Below, piece after piece: positions 47,337 to 59,149 of a stretch of DNA of 64,000 bases. The translations under genes and the position numbers were made by a program. The notes below the pieces were generated by a model. The model worked only from the letters and a program-made list of their open reading frames with translations, had not been told where the DNA came from and did no database searches. Origin of the DNA: Earliella scabrosa (lineage: Eukaryota > Basidiomycota > Agaricomycetes > Polyporales > Polyporaceae); contig JABYQQ010000014.1 in assembly GCA_022605405.1 (NCBI GenBank), positions 744,001 through 808,000 on the forward strand. Reading direction: 5' to 3'. How positions within the stretch are numbered: position 1 is the first letter of the stretch; every line of letters begins with the position of its first letter.

Positions 47337-48059
47337 GTCTATGAACGCCACAGCAGATGAAGATGAGGGTCGCAGGGTTCACGGAAGTATAGAGTCCCTA
47401 AGTGGGCGTGTTTATGTAGTTGGCTGCACGTTTGTGGGTGCATGCGGTGGCATGCGCGCTGTTGGTCGCGTGCGGGCGGTGACTTGAGAAGCGCAATAGC
47501 GAAGCGAACCAATTCTGCTCGGAGAACGCGATGAGCCACACCGCCACTGGCATAATTCATAATCCGAAAATCCACCACAAAATCAGCGCCAACTGTCATA
47601 CGATTCCACCAGTCGACATCGATTGTGGCACGTCGAAGTTAAGACCAAGCTTCGTGATGCGCCGAGCTAGGCATAGAAGAGATGAGGCTGGAGTACTAAT
47701 GGACGCGCTGGACATCGATCTGTGGGTATGAAGGCTAAGCTGAGAGCCTGATCATCACATTTGCCTCCGGCCCGCATCTTCAGGCGCCTAGAGTCGTAAT
47801 CGCGTTGTCTTAGAATAAATGCAACGGACGTCATGTAGTACGCTGACTTGGAGCAGGCTCTAACTCGCCTGCTCGCATGCTTGCTGTTCAGGTCCGCCTG
47901 ATCAATCTGACGTTGTTTAGCATCACACTGAAGATACAAATAAGTGGTACCCATGCGTTGTCCCTCGATCTAGATATACTCGGAGTTAACTAAGCCATGC
48001 TACAGTTAAGGATGATATCACTTCAGCTGGAGCTGTCTTCCCGTCCACTGCAAGCCTTT
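47337..48059. other. Spacer between the two DUF6534 genes
   Basis: Contains the promoter of copy 1 and the 3' end of copy 2. A minus-strand 95-residue frame (47667-47954) has no recognisable domain and I do not call it. Confidence 0.35.
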
Positions 48060-50107
48060 CTAGCGTTGCCGGTCTCGATATCGTGGTCTATTACAATGAT
48101 GGACGTCTGCAATGACGCCATCAGCCGACGTGGGAACGGACAGCGAACAAGGACATAGCGCTACCTCGTCTTTGCTCCTGGGGGCATTGAACTCAAGGGT
48201 AGCAGAGGTCCCTGTACCCCGAGAGCCCGCTGCACCCAATAGCTGTATGTGACGGGAGCTGGTGTCACGTTGAACTCCGGAGAGTACGATTGAGCCGGCA
48301 TGGAGCATGTCGTCTTGTCGTCCACTGTGTATAACTGAGTTTCGCACATTAAGTCTAGAAGGGAGCGAAGTGCACATGAGTACATCAGTGCCGTAAGATC
48401 TTCCCGCTAGCACGTACGAGGCGAGCAGGGTATTGCAGTAAACTGACAGTAATCGAGGATTAGCGTTGTCTCTTTGGGTAGACAGCAGGTATCACGCACG
48501 CTTTCCCTGCATAAACGCGAATGGCATCATGTAGAAGTGGCCCGGATATGCAATGGTCTTGTAGGATGGTCAATTGGGTGTTGTAGCAGGACTAACTGAG
48601 CGGAAGGCGCACAGTGATAAGATGTCCGGCTTGACAAAGGCTGTGGGATATTCAGAGAGAGAACTTAGCAGCATTATGACTGCATGCGGGAGATCTATAA
48701 ACTGACGCTGTTATGGTTCCGCGCTGAATCGCATACACCATCAACCGATCAACCATATCGTTCGTCCTGAATGCGGTGGTCGGCAAAAAAGCAAGTGCAC
48801 ATGGTCTCCTATACGTACCTTCTAAACCCCGACTTTCCACTCCTGAGATAGTAGCAGAGACTGACCGCGATGAGCGTGTCACAAAACACACTCAGACCAT
48901 TGGTGAAGCCGGCCAGGGCGCGAATTACATCTGACCCAAGAGAGAAGATATCTTGGTCTATGAACCTGTAACGCAGTGAGCTCAATCATTTATAACCAGT
49001 CATCTGTTCAAAAGGTGGTAGAATTTACATGTGTACCGTGAGTGCTGGTTTCATTTGAGAGAAAATCAGTCGCTGGCTCATGCTTCTGAAGTACCAAGGC
49101 ATCGCACCTATGCCAGAACCTATGCTCATGCGCTGGCTGTGAGAATGTCACAGAAGGCCGAGAAAAATATTAACATACCAAAAGCTCCAACAGACAACAG
49201 GGCCTATGTCAAATTTCTCAGTGTGTACTCGTGAGTCAACACCTCAATATCAGTACTCACAATAACTCCGGCTAGTACTTTGTTCCTGCTTACTGATGGC
49301 AAGTCAAACCCATCGTCATTGTGGGGTGCTCAAGACCAGCTCACAGTAGTATATTCGCTGTGCAAAGAAGCTACCAGATCATAAGCTACATGCCGCGTAT
49401 CGTATGGCCTGGGTACTTACCACTGTGTAAGGGTGCCAATGGTTGTCTGATACTGAGATGGTCAAGTCTCTCTCATTCGTTGCAATAATAACGAACTCAC
49501 CGTGACGCCATTTTCAATCTTGAATACAGGGGGAAAAAGTTATTGGTACTGTCACGAGCAATTATCCTACTCACGACGAGAGTGCTGAACATTCCGACAG
49601 CTTAGTATGGTCACGACAGAGTTCCGAATGAATACGATGCTCACTGAGGAAAATGCAGGAAGTTATCTATAGGCGTCATGAAGTCGATAACGAGATATTT
49701 GTAGATCCCGTGTGCGATGAGAAATGATGTGAGGGAGTCGAGAATGCTTCAATGTATCAGTCATTACATGGAGACGTGTCGGACCATATCCACGTACAAC
49801 AATACCCCAACCTGGAAGTATCCGAGTCGGATGAGTGACACGCAGAGCCATGCACTTGACATAATTCCCACCAGCGTCTTGAGCACAGCCGTGTCCTTCA
49901 TGTAGCCTCGGTAATAAATGTAAGTCTGGAGTATGGTGATACCATACACTCTTTTCGTTTTATATTTGTTGAGTAATGAGGCAGAATACTGAGAAGAGTA
50001 TAGAACTAAACGACGTACGTTGTGCCCAGAATCCCACCTATAACGTTACATGCTAGTCCCTCCTTAACTGAGGAGACAATATCGGCCAGTGGATACTGTG
50101 CAGCCAT
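48060..50107 (-). CDS. DUF6534 integral membrane protein (copy 2)
   Basis: Paralogue of the gene at 45336-47336 in the same orientation. The start MAAQYPLADIVSSVKEGLAC is followed by NVIGGILGTT, then YGITILQTYIYYRGYMKDTA, ILDSLTSFLIAHGIY and KYLVIDFMTPIDNFLHF. Further on are KIENGVT, LSVFCDTLIAVSLCYYLRSG and RTNDMVDRLMVYAIQRGTIT. The C-terminal exons give HFYMMPFAFMQGK, VYCNTLLAS and LNVRNSVIHSGRQDDM. The tail diverges from copy 1. Multiple transmembrane helices are expected; no enzymatic residues are known for the family. Internal exon borders, especially around 49300-49600, remain uncertain. Confidence 0.7.
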
Positions 50108-51289
50108 TTCGGTTCGAGGAGTATGTTGTGACTGGTCAAGAGTAGGGGGAAGCTTGACTGTGGGGCTGTGGGACTACAGCTTGCTAAAGGGACTATATAA
50201 CCACTCCGGTCTGATCAACCACCAAACAACGATACAGGGGATAGACACCCACATTCGCACCTCTCACCGGTGGCATACTCACCCTGAGAGGATTGAATGG
50301 CGCTATTTGAACAAAAGCTGTAGTGACAGGTGCCATCTGGGACCTGACAGAGAAGAGCAGGTTGCGAGGATGTATGATAGATGATGGACGTGCCGCATCC
50401 ACAAGCTGGTTCTACAATAGTACCCGGTGCTGATGCATAGCCTATAGCAGCCGAAATATTAGCAGCGGTTTTACCCCCTCCAGCCGGTCATTAGTGTATG
50501 CATATAGAGGTGGTGCTATGATGACACTTGTCTCGAATGGTGAGAGCCTCGGTTTCCAGTCTAGAGAGTGGCCGGACAGGTACTGGGGAGTCTGAGTCAC
50601 GCTAGCAGCGATGTTTTTGCGATCACGGTATCCTGCCATGGGGTGGTTTGATGAATAGATATCGGAGGCCCTTCTCCGCATATGATCAAGACCCGGAACC
50701 ATGAGCTATCCAGACGTGCCCCAAAAGATAGCATACTTACCTAAGCGCGCCTCAAACTTCAAGAACTTGACCGGCCACTCCTCGAGATCCGGCCGATGAA
50801 CCACTCTATTCTGCACCATCACAAAGCGAACACTTGCATAGCATGTCCTGGATAAAAGCTTTAGCAGAGCGCAACTGTCCTTGTAGTACACTTCCATAGG
50901 TCTATTCCCACGCTGGGCAAGCCTTGGATCCTATATCCAATGCTGAGCCACAGCCCGAAGAGTGGCCAAGCCAGAGGCGAGCGAGTGGAGTAATTTTTGT
51001 CAATCAAAACCGTCCGGCGTTGCCTCGCTCATGTTCCCTCAGCATCATCATGGGGACCTGAAGCGGAACGTTCACGGTTTCACACCGACTGGAGACCGTT
51101 CCTATGTCAAGGTGCAGGAAAGAACATGTATAAGCTTCCGCAGGGCTCGGGCGGCGATAGGTACTATAGGAATTCTGCGTGGCATACCATCAGTCAATTT
51201 GAATATCACTCTCGGTGACAGATGACACCACAGCACAGGAACGTTCCGTCGGGTCAACCAACGACGTAGGGAAGCGTCGTGCCCGGATC
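50108..51289. other. Spacer, one weak exon candidate
   Basis: Between DUF6534 copy 2 and the 3' end of the GMC oxidoreductase gene. A minus-strand frame at 50750-50897 (MEVYYKDSCALLKLLSRTCY...) ends at a GTAAGT donor and looks protein-like. No following exon fits in frame and no family is recognised. Confidence 0.3.
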
Positions 51290-53946
51290 CTACGCGGTCC
51301 CTTTGATCAAGTCGGCCGCCCGCTCTGCTATCGCAATGACGGGCACGCAAGGGTGTCCAGATACCTGGTCTGGAAAGACGGACGCGTCAACAACGCGGAG
51401 AGACTTGACTCCGTGTACGCGAAGCTGAGGATCCACCCCGCTTGTCGTGAGATCCTGTCCCATCCGCACTGTGGAGGTCTATATGAGGTGCGAGGTGGCG
51501 GAGTGATACGTATCATGAGTAACGATAACAAGGAGGCTGTTATAGACGCGGTACTACTCACTGGATGCATGGTGGACTGTGCGCTCTTCCGGATGAACGC
51601 CTCAATCTCCTCATCCGACACCTATGTGATACGAAACGCGTCTTGGCATCTACATACCCTCAGTCGAGCCATGAGCACTCTCACCTTGTCGGGATCCGCG
51701 TCTCCAATCCAGTAGTAGTCCGCATTGCTTGGGGCAGTTGCTAGGTTACGCAAGTCGAGGGTGTCTGACAGCGGCGGCGTGCGCACAAGGTGGAGGAGGA
51801 AGCGCATCGAACGAATCAACATGTTCATGTCGCTCCTGTCCTCCAGGTACCTGAAGCCGCTGATCAGTCACACGATACGTAGTTCCATTAAGTAGGAACG
51901 TACTTGGGATCGATCAAGGGAGCGTCATATACACTGTTCGTGCGCAGTTCAACTGTGCCCGCGCTGACCGGTTTGAGAAGTATCGCGCCCTGTAGTAACG
52001 TACTGTCAGAGACGACCTAGCTGTATCAGTAGTTCACTTACTACAGAGATGCCGAGGTTTCCACGGGGAGGAAAGGCATGACCATAGTTGATGACGGCCA
52101 TAGGAAAGACGACGAACTCAAAATCGGGCGCTTTGGGACCTGATGTGGTGTTGACGACGGGCAAGTCTCGGCCATACGGTAGCCTCACATGTAAATGTCA
52201 GTCTCGTCGACAGCAGTCACAGATACGCCGCAGCTGACCTCTTATCATCCGACCGGGCAAATATCGCAGCCTGTCCACATAGGGCACCCATGGGTCCGGT
52301 GCCAAACGTCAGCCAGCGAAGAAGCGTCCACGCGCTCCGGAGCGGATTCTGCACGACTCCGTCCCACGTCCATCCTGGCCTTGCGCGGAACACAGTGCTT
52401 GTGCACAAGTGCTGTAAGTGTATCAGTTTGTACAGTGCGCAAGTAAGAGAGAAGAATCACACAACTGACATCAAGTAAGCCACGTCCGACAGCGGGAAGA
52501 TCCCGCACAACGGGGATCTTCAGCTTCTCCAGCTGCTCAGAAGGCCCGACTCCGGAAAGAAGGAGTAGTTGTGGGGAACCGAATGTTCCAGCGCAGACAA
52601 TCACCTCACGAGTCGCCCGAACCGCGTACTTGGGGCCGTCCCGGGTGGTTGAGATCTGGACGCCTACCGCGCGGGCTCCGTCCACTCCGGACGTGAATAG
52701 TACTCGCTCAGTACGGGCGCGTGACGCGATGGTGAGATTCGGCCTATTGCGGACCTCTTTACGCAAATACGTAGTTGCAGTCGAGCTTCCTGCAGAGCGA
52801 GAGTAGAGTGAGTGGACATCGCAGCTCGCGACATCGCAGGGTCTAGCTCACTCTCATGGTTTGTGTCTACTGCGCCATGAAAGGCACCTGCACCGACGGC
52901 GCCTTCGCCGCTGTTGAAGTCCCTGAGCCGAAGTCGTGAGCTATCTGTAGGACAAGCTCCTGCAGTATCTGACGACGCACCTCCGATACGGAAGACCTAG
53001 AGTTTCAGCAGCTCGCACGAAAGCTCTGCTTACGGGCTGATAAAACCAAGTCAATAGGGAGGCGGATGAAGTCATATAAGCACCAACTCACAGCAAGTTC
53101 AAGATCAGCGGCGATGCGCAGGCCGTCCTTTCGGAGTTTCTGGAAGTATCTGAACTGTACATGAGTGTTTATTCTCTCCGCAGATAGGGACGGCGGGTGA
53201 CGTGCGCGTTCATCGTTGTCGAACCCCATCCCGTTGCACCGCCTTTCTCCCAAGCATCGAAATCTGCATATGATTAGCACACGCTTGGTGAGACAAGATT
53301 GGACACCCTACCCTCAGGATCGCAGTGCTGGTATACCATAGCGTTGATGGAGCTGAGTAGGAGGGCTGCAGTGAGCGACCACTCTCCGCGACCTAATGAT
53401 AGCTGACCTTGTCCCCCCAAGAAGCTTGCCAGCTGGGAGTTCGACCATACGTTCATGCAAAGTCTTCTGCGGTCTAGACCCCGTTGAGCATTACATCAAA
53501 GACACGCATTTAGGACATACGTTGAGCGGTAAGACCAGTCGTGGGGCCCTCTCAACATGGGCTCCCATACGAGCGGGATACGGCTGAAGAGCTTGCCTTC
53601 GTTACTGAAGCAGATGTCAGCGATAACGCTGGTGTGCAACCAGTGATGAGCGAGTCATAGGTCGCACCTTTCTCCTGCCTCGATTAGTAGTACCGTGGTA
53701 CCACGATCTTCAGAGAGTCTGGAAGCAAGGACGCAGCCCGCGGTTCCTGATCAAGAAACGCTACGTGAGTGATGGCACCCTCGGGGTGGATGTCCGTGCA
53801 GGGAACTGACCTCCACCAACGATCACGTAATCAAATGACCGCCACCTGGCCTGCTCCTCTTCAGAAACGATACTTGACGCGTGGGGATGGAAGGAAGTTG
53901 CAAACTGAGACGGATGATTAGGTAGCGTAGACGATGTGTGACCCAT
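51290..53946 (-). CDS. GMC oxidoreductase (FAD-dependent alcohol oxidase or dehydrogenase)
   Basis: Multi-exon gene starting [20 protein letters not shown] with no signal peptide. The FAD-binding Rossmann motif is VIVGGG joined to [20 protein letters not shown]. It continues with [20 protein letters not shown], the GMC signature region [34 protein letters not shown] and the second signature [20 protein letters not shown]. The substrate-binding part includes [20 protein letters not shown] and [14 protein letters not shown]. The C-terminus carries [12 protein letters not shown], then [20 protein letters not shown] and [13 protein letters not shown], with the two expected catalytic residues both His. 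Two histidines are typical of aryl-alcohol-oxidase-like members. It likely oxidises a primary alcohol to an aldehyde inside the cell, upstream of the neighbouring aldehyde dehydrogenases; the substrate is unknown. Confidence 0.87.
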
Positions 53947-56082
53947 AGCGAATGCTCGATAGGCGATGGCGTTAGTGAAGCTTCAGCTGCGGAGAGAGCG
54001 TTTTATGACTGTGCGAAAGAGGGACGTCAAACCGTTCCACCCTATCGCGCGCGCATGTGGTCGACAGGCGCTTCGGAAGCTGATGAATTCCGCCTGTGAG
54101 ACAAGGTGCCACGCGGGTCAGCATGGTGTCTTCTTGAGCGCAAATTGAAACGCGTACCGGGGACAAGGGTTCCGTAGCGCTCATCGAGACGGCGAAAACT
54201 TGGCCGAGCAGCATGGTATGCAGACCTTTCCGCCGGCTCTCAGGGACGAGAACAACAGATGGTACTGTGTGTCCATCGACCCCTATCGTGTTCATGTTGA
54301 CATGTTGTAGGCCAGGGCAAAAGTCGCCCTCCTACGTGGTCCGCGCAATGAATTGAACACACCGTCAGGTTCTTGCTGACGTGTGCACGACACGGGTCGA
54401 ACGAGGTGAGAGGGATGAGATAGGCTCACGAACCAGACATTTGACTCAACCAGACGCTCCTACATCGAGCGAAGTCAATTCTGTTCAAGGATGGAACCCA
54501 TCATGATCGACGGTCTCGTGAACGTATAATCGAGCACCACGAACACGCTGTGCGTGTAAGCCATGGAGCAGGACGGGCCATCCATGACGTTTATGTTGTC
54601 TGGGATCGTCTGGGTCATTCACATTGGATTGGCATGATGACAACAGACACGCACCGACAGAGATGAGGAACAAGCCCGCCCTTCTTGACAACCTGTGCGA
54701 CCAGGTCCTCGACCCCACTCCTTCCTCCAGCCATCCTCCACTTGTGTCCGCCACCGACGCGCGATGGGCCTCGTCGCGGTCTTGTGCAAGATTTGACCGG
54801 CGTCGATGCCCGCGATCAGTGCGCAGCAGACTGATGCTCACGGGCCCTGTCCTGAGAAGCGTGAGGTCAATCGTGAGCCTCTCACGACTTGAAGTAACTC
54901 TCGTTGTGGAGCACCACCATCCGACAGCGGGAGGGAACGGGTGTGCTTCTGAGGCGGAGCCCCATGCTTCTCAGCTGGGACGTAGAGTATGGTAATCATC
55001 GTGACCAGTTGTACGTGCATCGACACGAGACGGTGCGTGCAGAAAGGGGGGCCATAGGGTCACGCTTGAGTGCTTCCGAGGAGTCGCATGTCAGAATCAT
55101 GTTCATAAAGAGAGAATGACGTGACGTCCGGCTTCGACTGTCGAGAATGTGGTATTACATACATAGTCATATTCATGCTGATGCATACATGGGATAACCA
55201 CCGCGCGAACGAGTGTACATGCTTGCTGCCACGCATGAAATCAGGGTTTACGTCTTCAAGTCTCATATGCGACGAGCAGGGTCGCAGAGAACGACTTCAA
55301 GCCGATGAGGTTTGGGGGTCAGCAATATTATTCTTGTGTGTTGAAGTATTATCCGTCAAGACTCACCAGAGCGCATGTCTCCGGATCCTGGATTCCAGCG
55401 TTCTTGGGAGCGACACCTGCCGACGACCAAATGGCGATGTCTTCACGCGTCCGTCTGACCCGTTCTGTCTCTCAAGCAAGGTCCTAAGGCAGGAACGTGG
55501 AGATCACAAGCAGGGGAGATGGTCATGAAGTGCCGGGCAGGTCTCGCTATAGACAGACTGCTACATGAGTGTACTGGGGACTCGGGAGGAACACCGAACA
55601 CGAAGCAACAAGACGCGCGTCAGTGCACGGCCCAAGACGGCCCACGGCCCGGGTCCGGAACGGAAGCTTTAGCGCCCTCTCGACCTCAACTTTCCAGCGA
55701 AACACTTAAGTTGGTGCTTCTCCTCCTCCTCCTCCTCCTCCTCAACGTTCAACATTCGCCTCCTGGTTCCTCCCGCTTGCATTCCCACGCGCACTGCGGC
55801 TCTTTATCTGTGGACAATACTGCTGGTAAGCGGTGCAGCAAGAACACTACACACGGGTGAAGGGAGGAAATAGTTCCAACGGAGATGTGGGGTCCTGGTA
55901 GTAATCAATGGGTGAGTCGATACCTACCAGTAGCCAATTCATCATCGTGAGCAATGCTTGCAACTTACCACTCTGTCAAAAGTCCTCGTCCATCCGAACT
56001 CCGATTACACTTCTGTGCAGCGCCAATGTAGCAGCGGCTTGCCATTGCCGACGTTTATTGGCACAAGCTCCGTAGGCAGCCA
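53947..56082. other. About 2.1 kb without a callable gene
   Basis: Starts with the GMC promoter region. A minus-strand fragment near 54490-54600 reads NVMDGPSCSMAYTHSVFVVL in one frame but has no support around it. A perfect CTC trinucleotide tract lies at 55721-55743. Confidence 0.3.
55721..55743. repeat. (CTC)n microsatellite
   Basis: About seven and a half uninterrupted CTC units in a pyrimidine-rich stretch. It could belong to a promoter of the unrecognised plus-strand gene that follows. Confidence 0.9.
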
Positions 56083-56898
56083 ATGTCCATGCTTCAGCCA
56101 AAATCCTGTAGATCCACGCGCAATATTGCGCCCAAGCACGTCTGGCGCATGCTCAAGACCTACGAGCAGCTATGCCTTATGTCTGCCAGCTGGGTTCTGG
56201 ACGTACCGGGCACTACGCCTATCCTCGTTGGCAGACCCAGGAAAGACTCGGTTGCAGGAGCTCGTCAGTTGCGCTTCTCACTCGCACTCGGGCAGTATTC
56301 GTAGGTAGCGGTTGTCAGGCTGCTTGATTTGCTGCGTTTCTCTTGACATCCTTCTTCGTCGTGCCAGGCATCGAAGGACTTATCCGATTGCGGAAGGTTT
56401 CATTCCCGAAGGAAGGTACGTGTCGCGTTGGCTGTCCCTGACCACCGCACGTCGCATAGGCAGCGCATATGAGTGGGTCGCGTCTGTCGTATCTATGTTC
56501 ATACACTCACCATGCATACAGATCCTTAGGACGCTCTCACAAGGCGTGAAGTATGCTAGGGCGTATGAACGCTTGCTGGACGCACAATCTATACGGGGAC
56601 CTCGTGGTGTATCTCGTTCTGCAGGAAGAAATAGTCAAGGAGTTGTACGCTACGTGCGTTCTCTCTTCGCCTCATCCCTAACTACTCACTAACCTCTGCC
56701 CAGAGGAACACGTGCAGCAACTATCGCTACCATGATCTCTTTGGTAGTATGTCGCAGCAGAAATTGTCGATGAGACTTGCTAATGTGTCCTCCGCTTTGC
56801 GGAAATTCTCTCTTCACAGCCATACTCCTGGAGGAGCTGAAATACTGTATCAGGGCCAGATGGAGGACCCGCCACGATTGCTCGGCTTCCTGAGCTGA
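56083..56898 (+). CDS. Unrecognised spliced gene (partial model)
   Basis: Several exon-like pieces follow each other with good splice sites. The first (to about 56301) has HVWRMLKTYEQLCLMSASWV, LDVPGTTPILVGRPRKDSV and AGARQLRFSLALGQYS. The next, after a GTAGGT intron, gives RRTYPIAEGFIPEGR before GTACGT. A piece near 56571-56650 reads WTHNLYGDLVVYLVLQEEI. The last exon (56702-56898), behind a CTAAC branch and CCCAG acceptor, reads DLFGSMSQQKLSMRLANVSS...LLGFLS and stops. The 5' end and exact phases are unresolved. I recognise no family. It lies between the GMC oxidoreductase and the UbiA prenyltransferase. Confidence 0.38.
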
Positions 56899-57005
56899 GA
56901 TCCCAAAGGACGCACCTATGATATACACGCTTGGCTTGGGGAATTACCCGTTCTCGAGGTGCGTATTGTTCCATTCCTCTACGCATCTTGCGATTGTCGC
57001 ATGGT

Positions 57006-57743
57006 CTAGTTCGAGATCGCACATGGTGTCCACTGTCCCAGACCCTGACGCCGTTGCGAGCTTTGCTCTCGCTTCCTCTGGCGTTGACGATGACGGGAGC
57101 ACCCCCTGCTTCGTGGCCTCTTTGCCAGTTGTGCTGAGTCGTCGGAATGCTGGAGGAAAGCGCAGACAGTGGCTGTTGAGAGCCGGAGTCGAGCCGGCGT
57201 CCCTAACAACAGCGGAAGTGTCATAGCACCGCTGCCAGATTCGGCTCGCTCAGTCTCTTCGCCGTCCACCGCGTTCGCGTTCCCTGTCTCGCGCAGGATG
57301 TTCTGATTTGAAAATGCAGCTGCTGCGCTGACACTGATACAATCGTGCACGACAGCGCTGATCGTGAGCGCAGAAGCTTCGGTCTCACCTTGAATGCCAG
57401 ACGTACACTCGGCATGTCCGGCTACACGATGTACCTTGTACTTCGTGGCACCCGGGATGCTCTCTTGCCCTTGTTGGCGGGAGATGGGCGGTCGTCGCGA
57501 GCGAGACGCGTTCAGATGAAAGAGCATATGTCGCAGGTACCTGTCTGTTATGTCTATTGCGTGTTGGACGCGGGTTGACGCACAACGACCCACTGGTAGC
57601 TCCGGCCACTCCGCTTCCCCCGAGGCGAGTATGATGCTCCAGGCATCGAAGTCGGGAAGACCCCTACTGTCCGCAGCGCGCTCGGTCTTTCTTCCGACCC
57701 TGTTCGTCAAGTCTCTTGCCACTTCTGCGGCATTCAGTGCCAC
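57006..57743 (-). CDS. Hypothetical open frame, uncertain
   Basis: An unbroken 245-residue frame starting MALNAAEVARDLTNRVGRKT. It has Arg/Ser-rich and Ala-rich composition and no recognisable domain, helix or signal. It abuts the 3' end of the UbiA gene and overlaps weaker frames on the other strand. A frame this long may arise by chance in GC-rich DNA. Confidence 0.28.
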   Translation of the reverse strand: MALNAAEVARDLTNRVGRKTERAADSRGLPDFDAWSIILASGEAEWPELPVGRCASTRVQHAIDITDRYLRHMLFHLNASRSRRPPISRQQGQESIPGATKYKVHRVAGHAECTSGIQGETEASALTISAVVHDCISVSAAAAFSNQNILRETGNANAVDGEETERAESGSGAMTLPLLLGTPARLRLSTATVCAFLQHSDDSAQLAKRPRSRGCSRHRQRQRKREQSSQRRQGLGQWTPCAISN

Positions 57744-57785
57744 ACACGATGAAATTACTGATGTGCCTATGATATAGGGGACGGA

Positions 57786-59149
57786 TTAATGCCGGCAGCA
57801 ACTTAAGTTATAGATGTGTGGCAAGATAGTATGATGAGAGGGAGGTATGATGTTGAATCCATGAACTGCGTTTCTCACACCAAGCTTGAGTGGTAGGAGA
57901 TAGACAACGTACAAGTGCCACTGCTTCGTATTGGTGCAACAGTGCGAGCCGGACCTCGATGCGCCCGGCATCAACGACCCAAGCCCGCTTTCCGTGAACA
58001 CTCCACTGCTGCTCGGCGTACAGACTCCTCACCGGGATCCCATGCTGTCCATCCGGAACGTCACCCGCGGGAAAACGGGATAAAGTGCACGCAGCACAAC
58101 CACATCTGCAACGATGGAAGAGCGCAGACAGGCGCAGTTGCTCGCGGTCAGTACTCCACCCTGAATCCGCTCCCGGATGCGCACTCACATTGTACATGCG
58201 GTACGCCGCCCGGTCGCGCGACTGTCTCTGCTTCTTCGCGTTCAGATAGAACGACAGGCCGGTGAGCGTGCCCAGCCCCAGGAGAAGCACCGTCGCGCCG
58301 ACGCCCGTCTGCCAGAACCGGCAGATGAAGAGCGACCACGCCGGAAGGAGGACAAGCATCGACAGCCGGCTCGCCGCGGGGTGCATCAAGGGCAGGGTCG
58401 CCCGCCTCGCCAATCTGTCGCCCTGGACGTCCTCGAAGTCCTGCGCGTGTATCGTGGTGAAGATAATCAGCGCGTTCATGCACTGCGCATATGGCGACGC
58501 CCGATCGGTCCCCGTCGCTGGATCTGGCTGACTGTGAGACAGGACGCGGGGATGTCAGCAACGCTCGGGCGTACCGCTCAGGACCCCGCTCGCGCCCGCA
58601 TTGAAGCATGTGTAGCCGATGGCGTTGCAGAGGGCGCGGGTGAGCCAGTGGTTGTCGAATCGCAGCTCGTTGTGGCAGAAGGTGGCTATAGATAGGACGA
58701 GGCCTGCGAGGAACACGCCCAATTTGGATGAGAGAACGAGGCAGGCGACGAGAAGGACGCCGCGAAGGATTCGTGCGTCTTCTTGCGATATCCGCCCGGA
58801 GGGGATTGGCCGCCAGGGTTTGTTGATCCTGTCTTCGCCGGGCTGGGCTCCTTGGTTTGAGACATCGAAGGAGAGCAAATTGAGCCACACCCAGGAGACC
58901 CGGAGTAGGAAGAGCGCAGGAGATGGCGGGCCTGAGGAGGCCATGGTTCCGTAGACGATCTGTCCGCAAGATAGTTGTCAGCTTGAGTAAGGGCTGTCTG
59001 ACTACGGGTAAGCTTACCGCCGGTAGTAATATGGTCTTGATGTCCGAGTATGTGAATAGAAAGAGGGTATGGAGGAAGTAGCCCACTTCTCCCGCCCCAG
59101 TTCGGATACGCCAATGGGCTAGGGCATCGAGCGTGGATGTCTTGAGCAT
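57786..59149 (-). CDS. UbiA-family prenyltransferase
   Basis: The first exon (59018-59149) encodes MLKTSTLDALAHWRIRTGAG, then YFLHTLFLFTYSDIKTILLP. The second (from 58959) carries VSWVWLNLLSFDVSNQ and EDRINKPWRPIPSGRI, the first Asp-rich UbiA motif. A third has IIFTTIHAQDFEDVQGDRLA, the second Asp-rich motif, followed by hydrophobic helices (FWQTGVGATVLLLGLGTLTG) and YRMYN. The last exon gives WHLYVVYLLPLKLG. The enzyme is a multi-pass membrane protein transferring a prenyl diphosphate to an aromatic or other acceptor. Fungal relatives occur in terpene and meroterpenoid pathways. The junction between exons 2 and 3 near 58530-58590 is uncertain: the best donor (GTACGC) does not match phase with the obvious acceptor. 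Confidence 0.83.
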
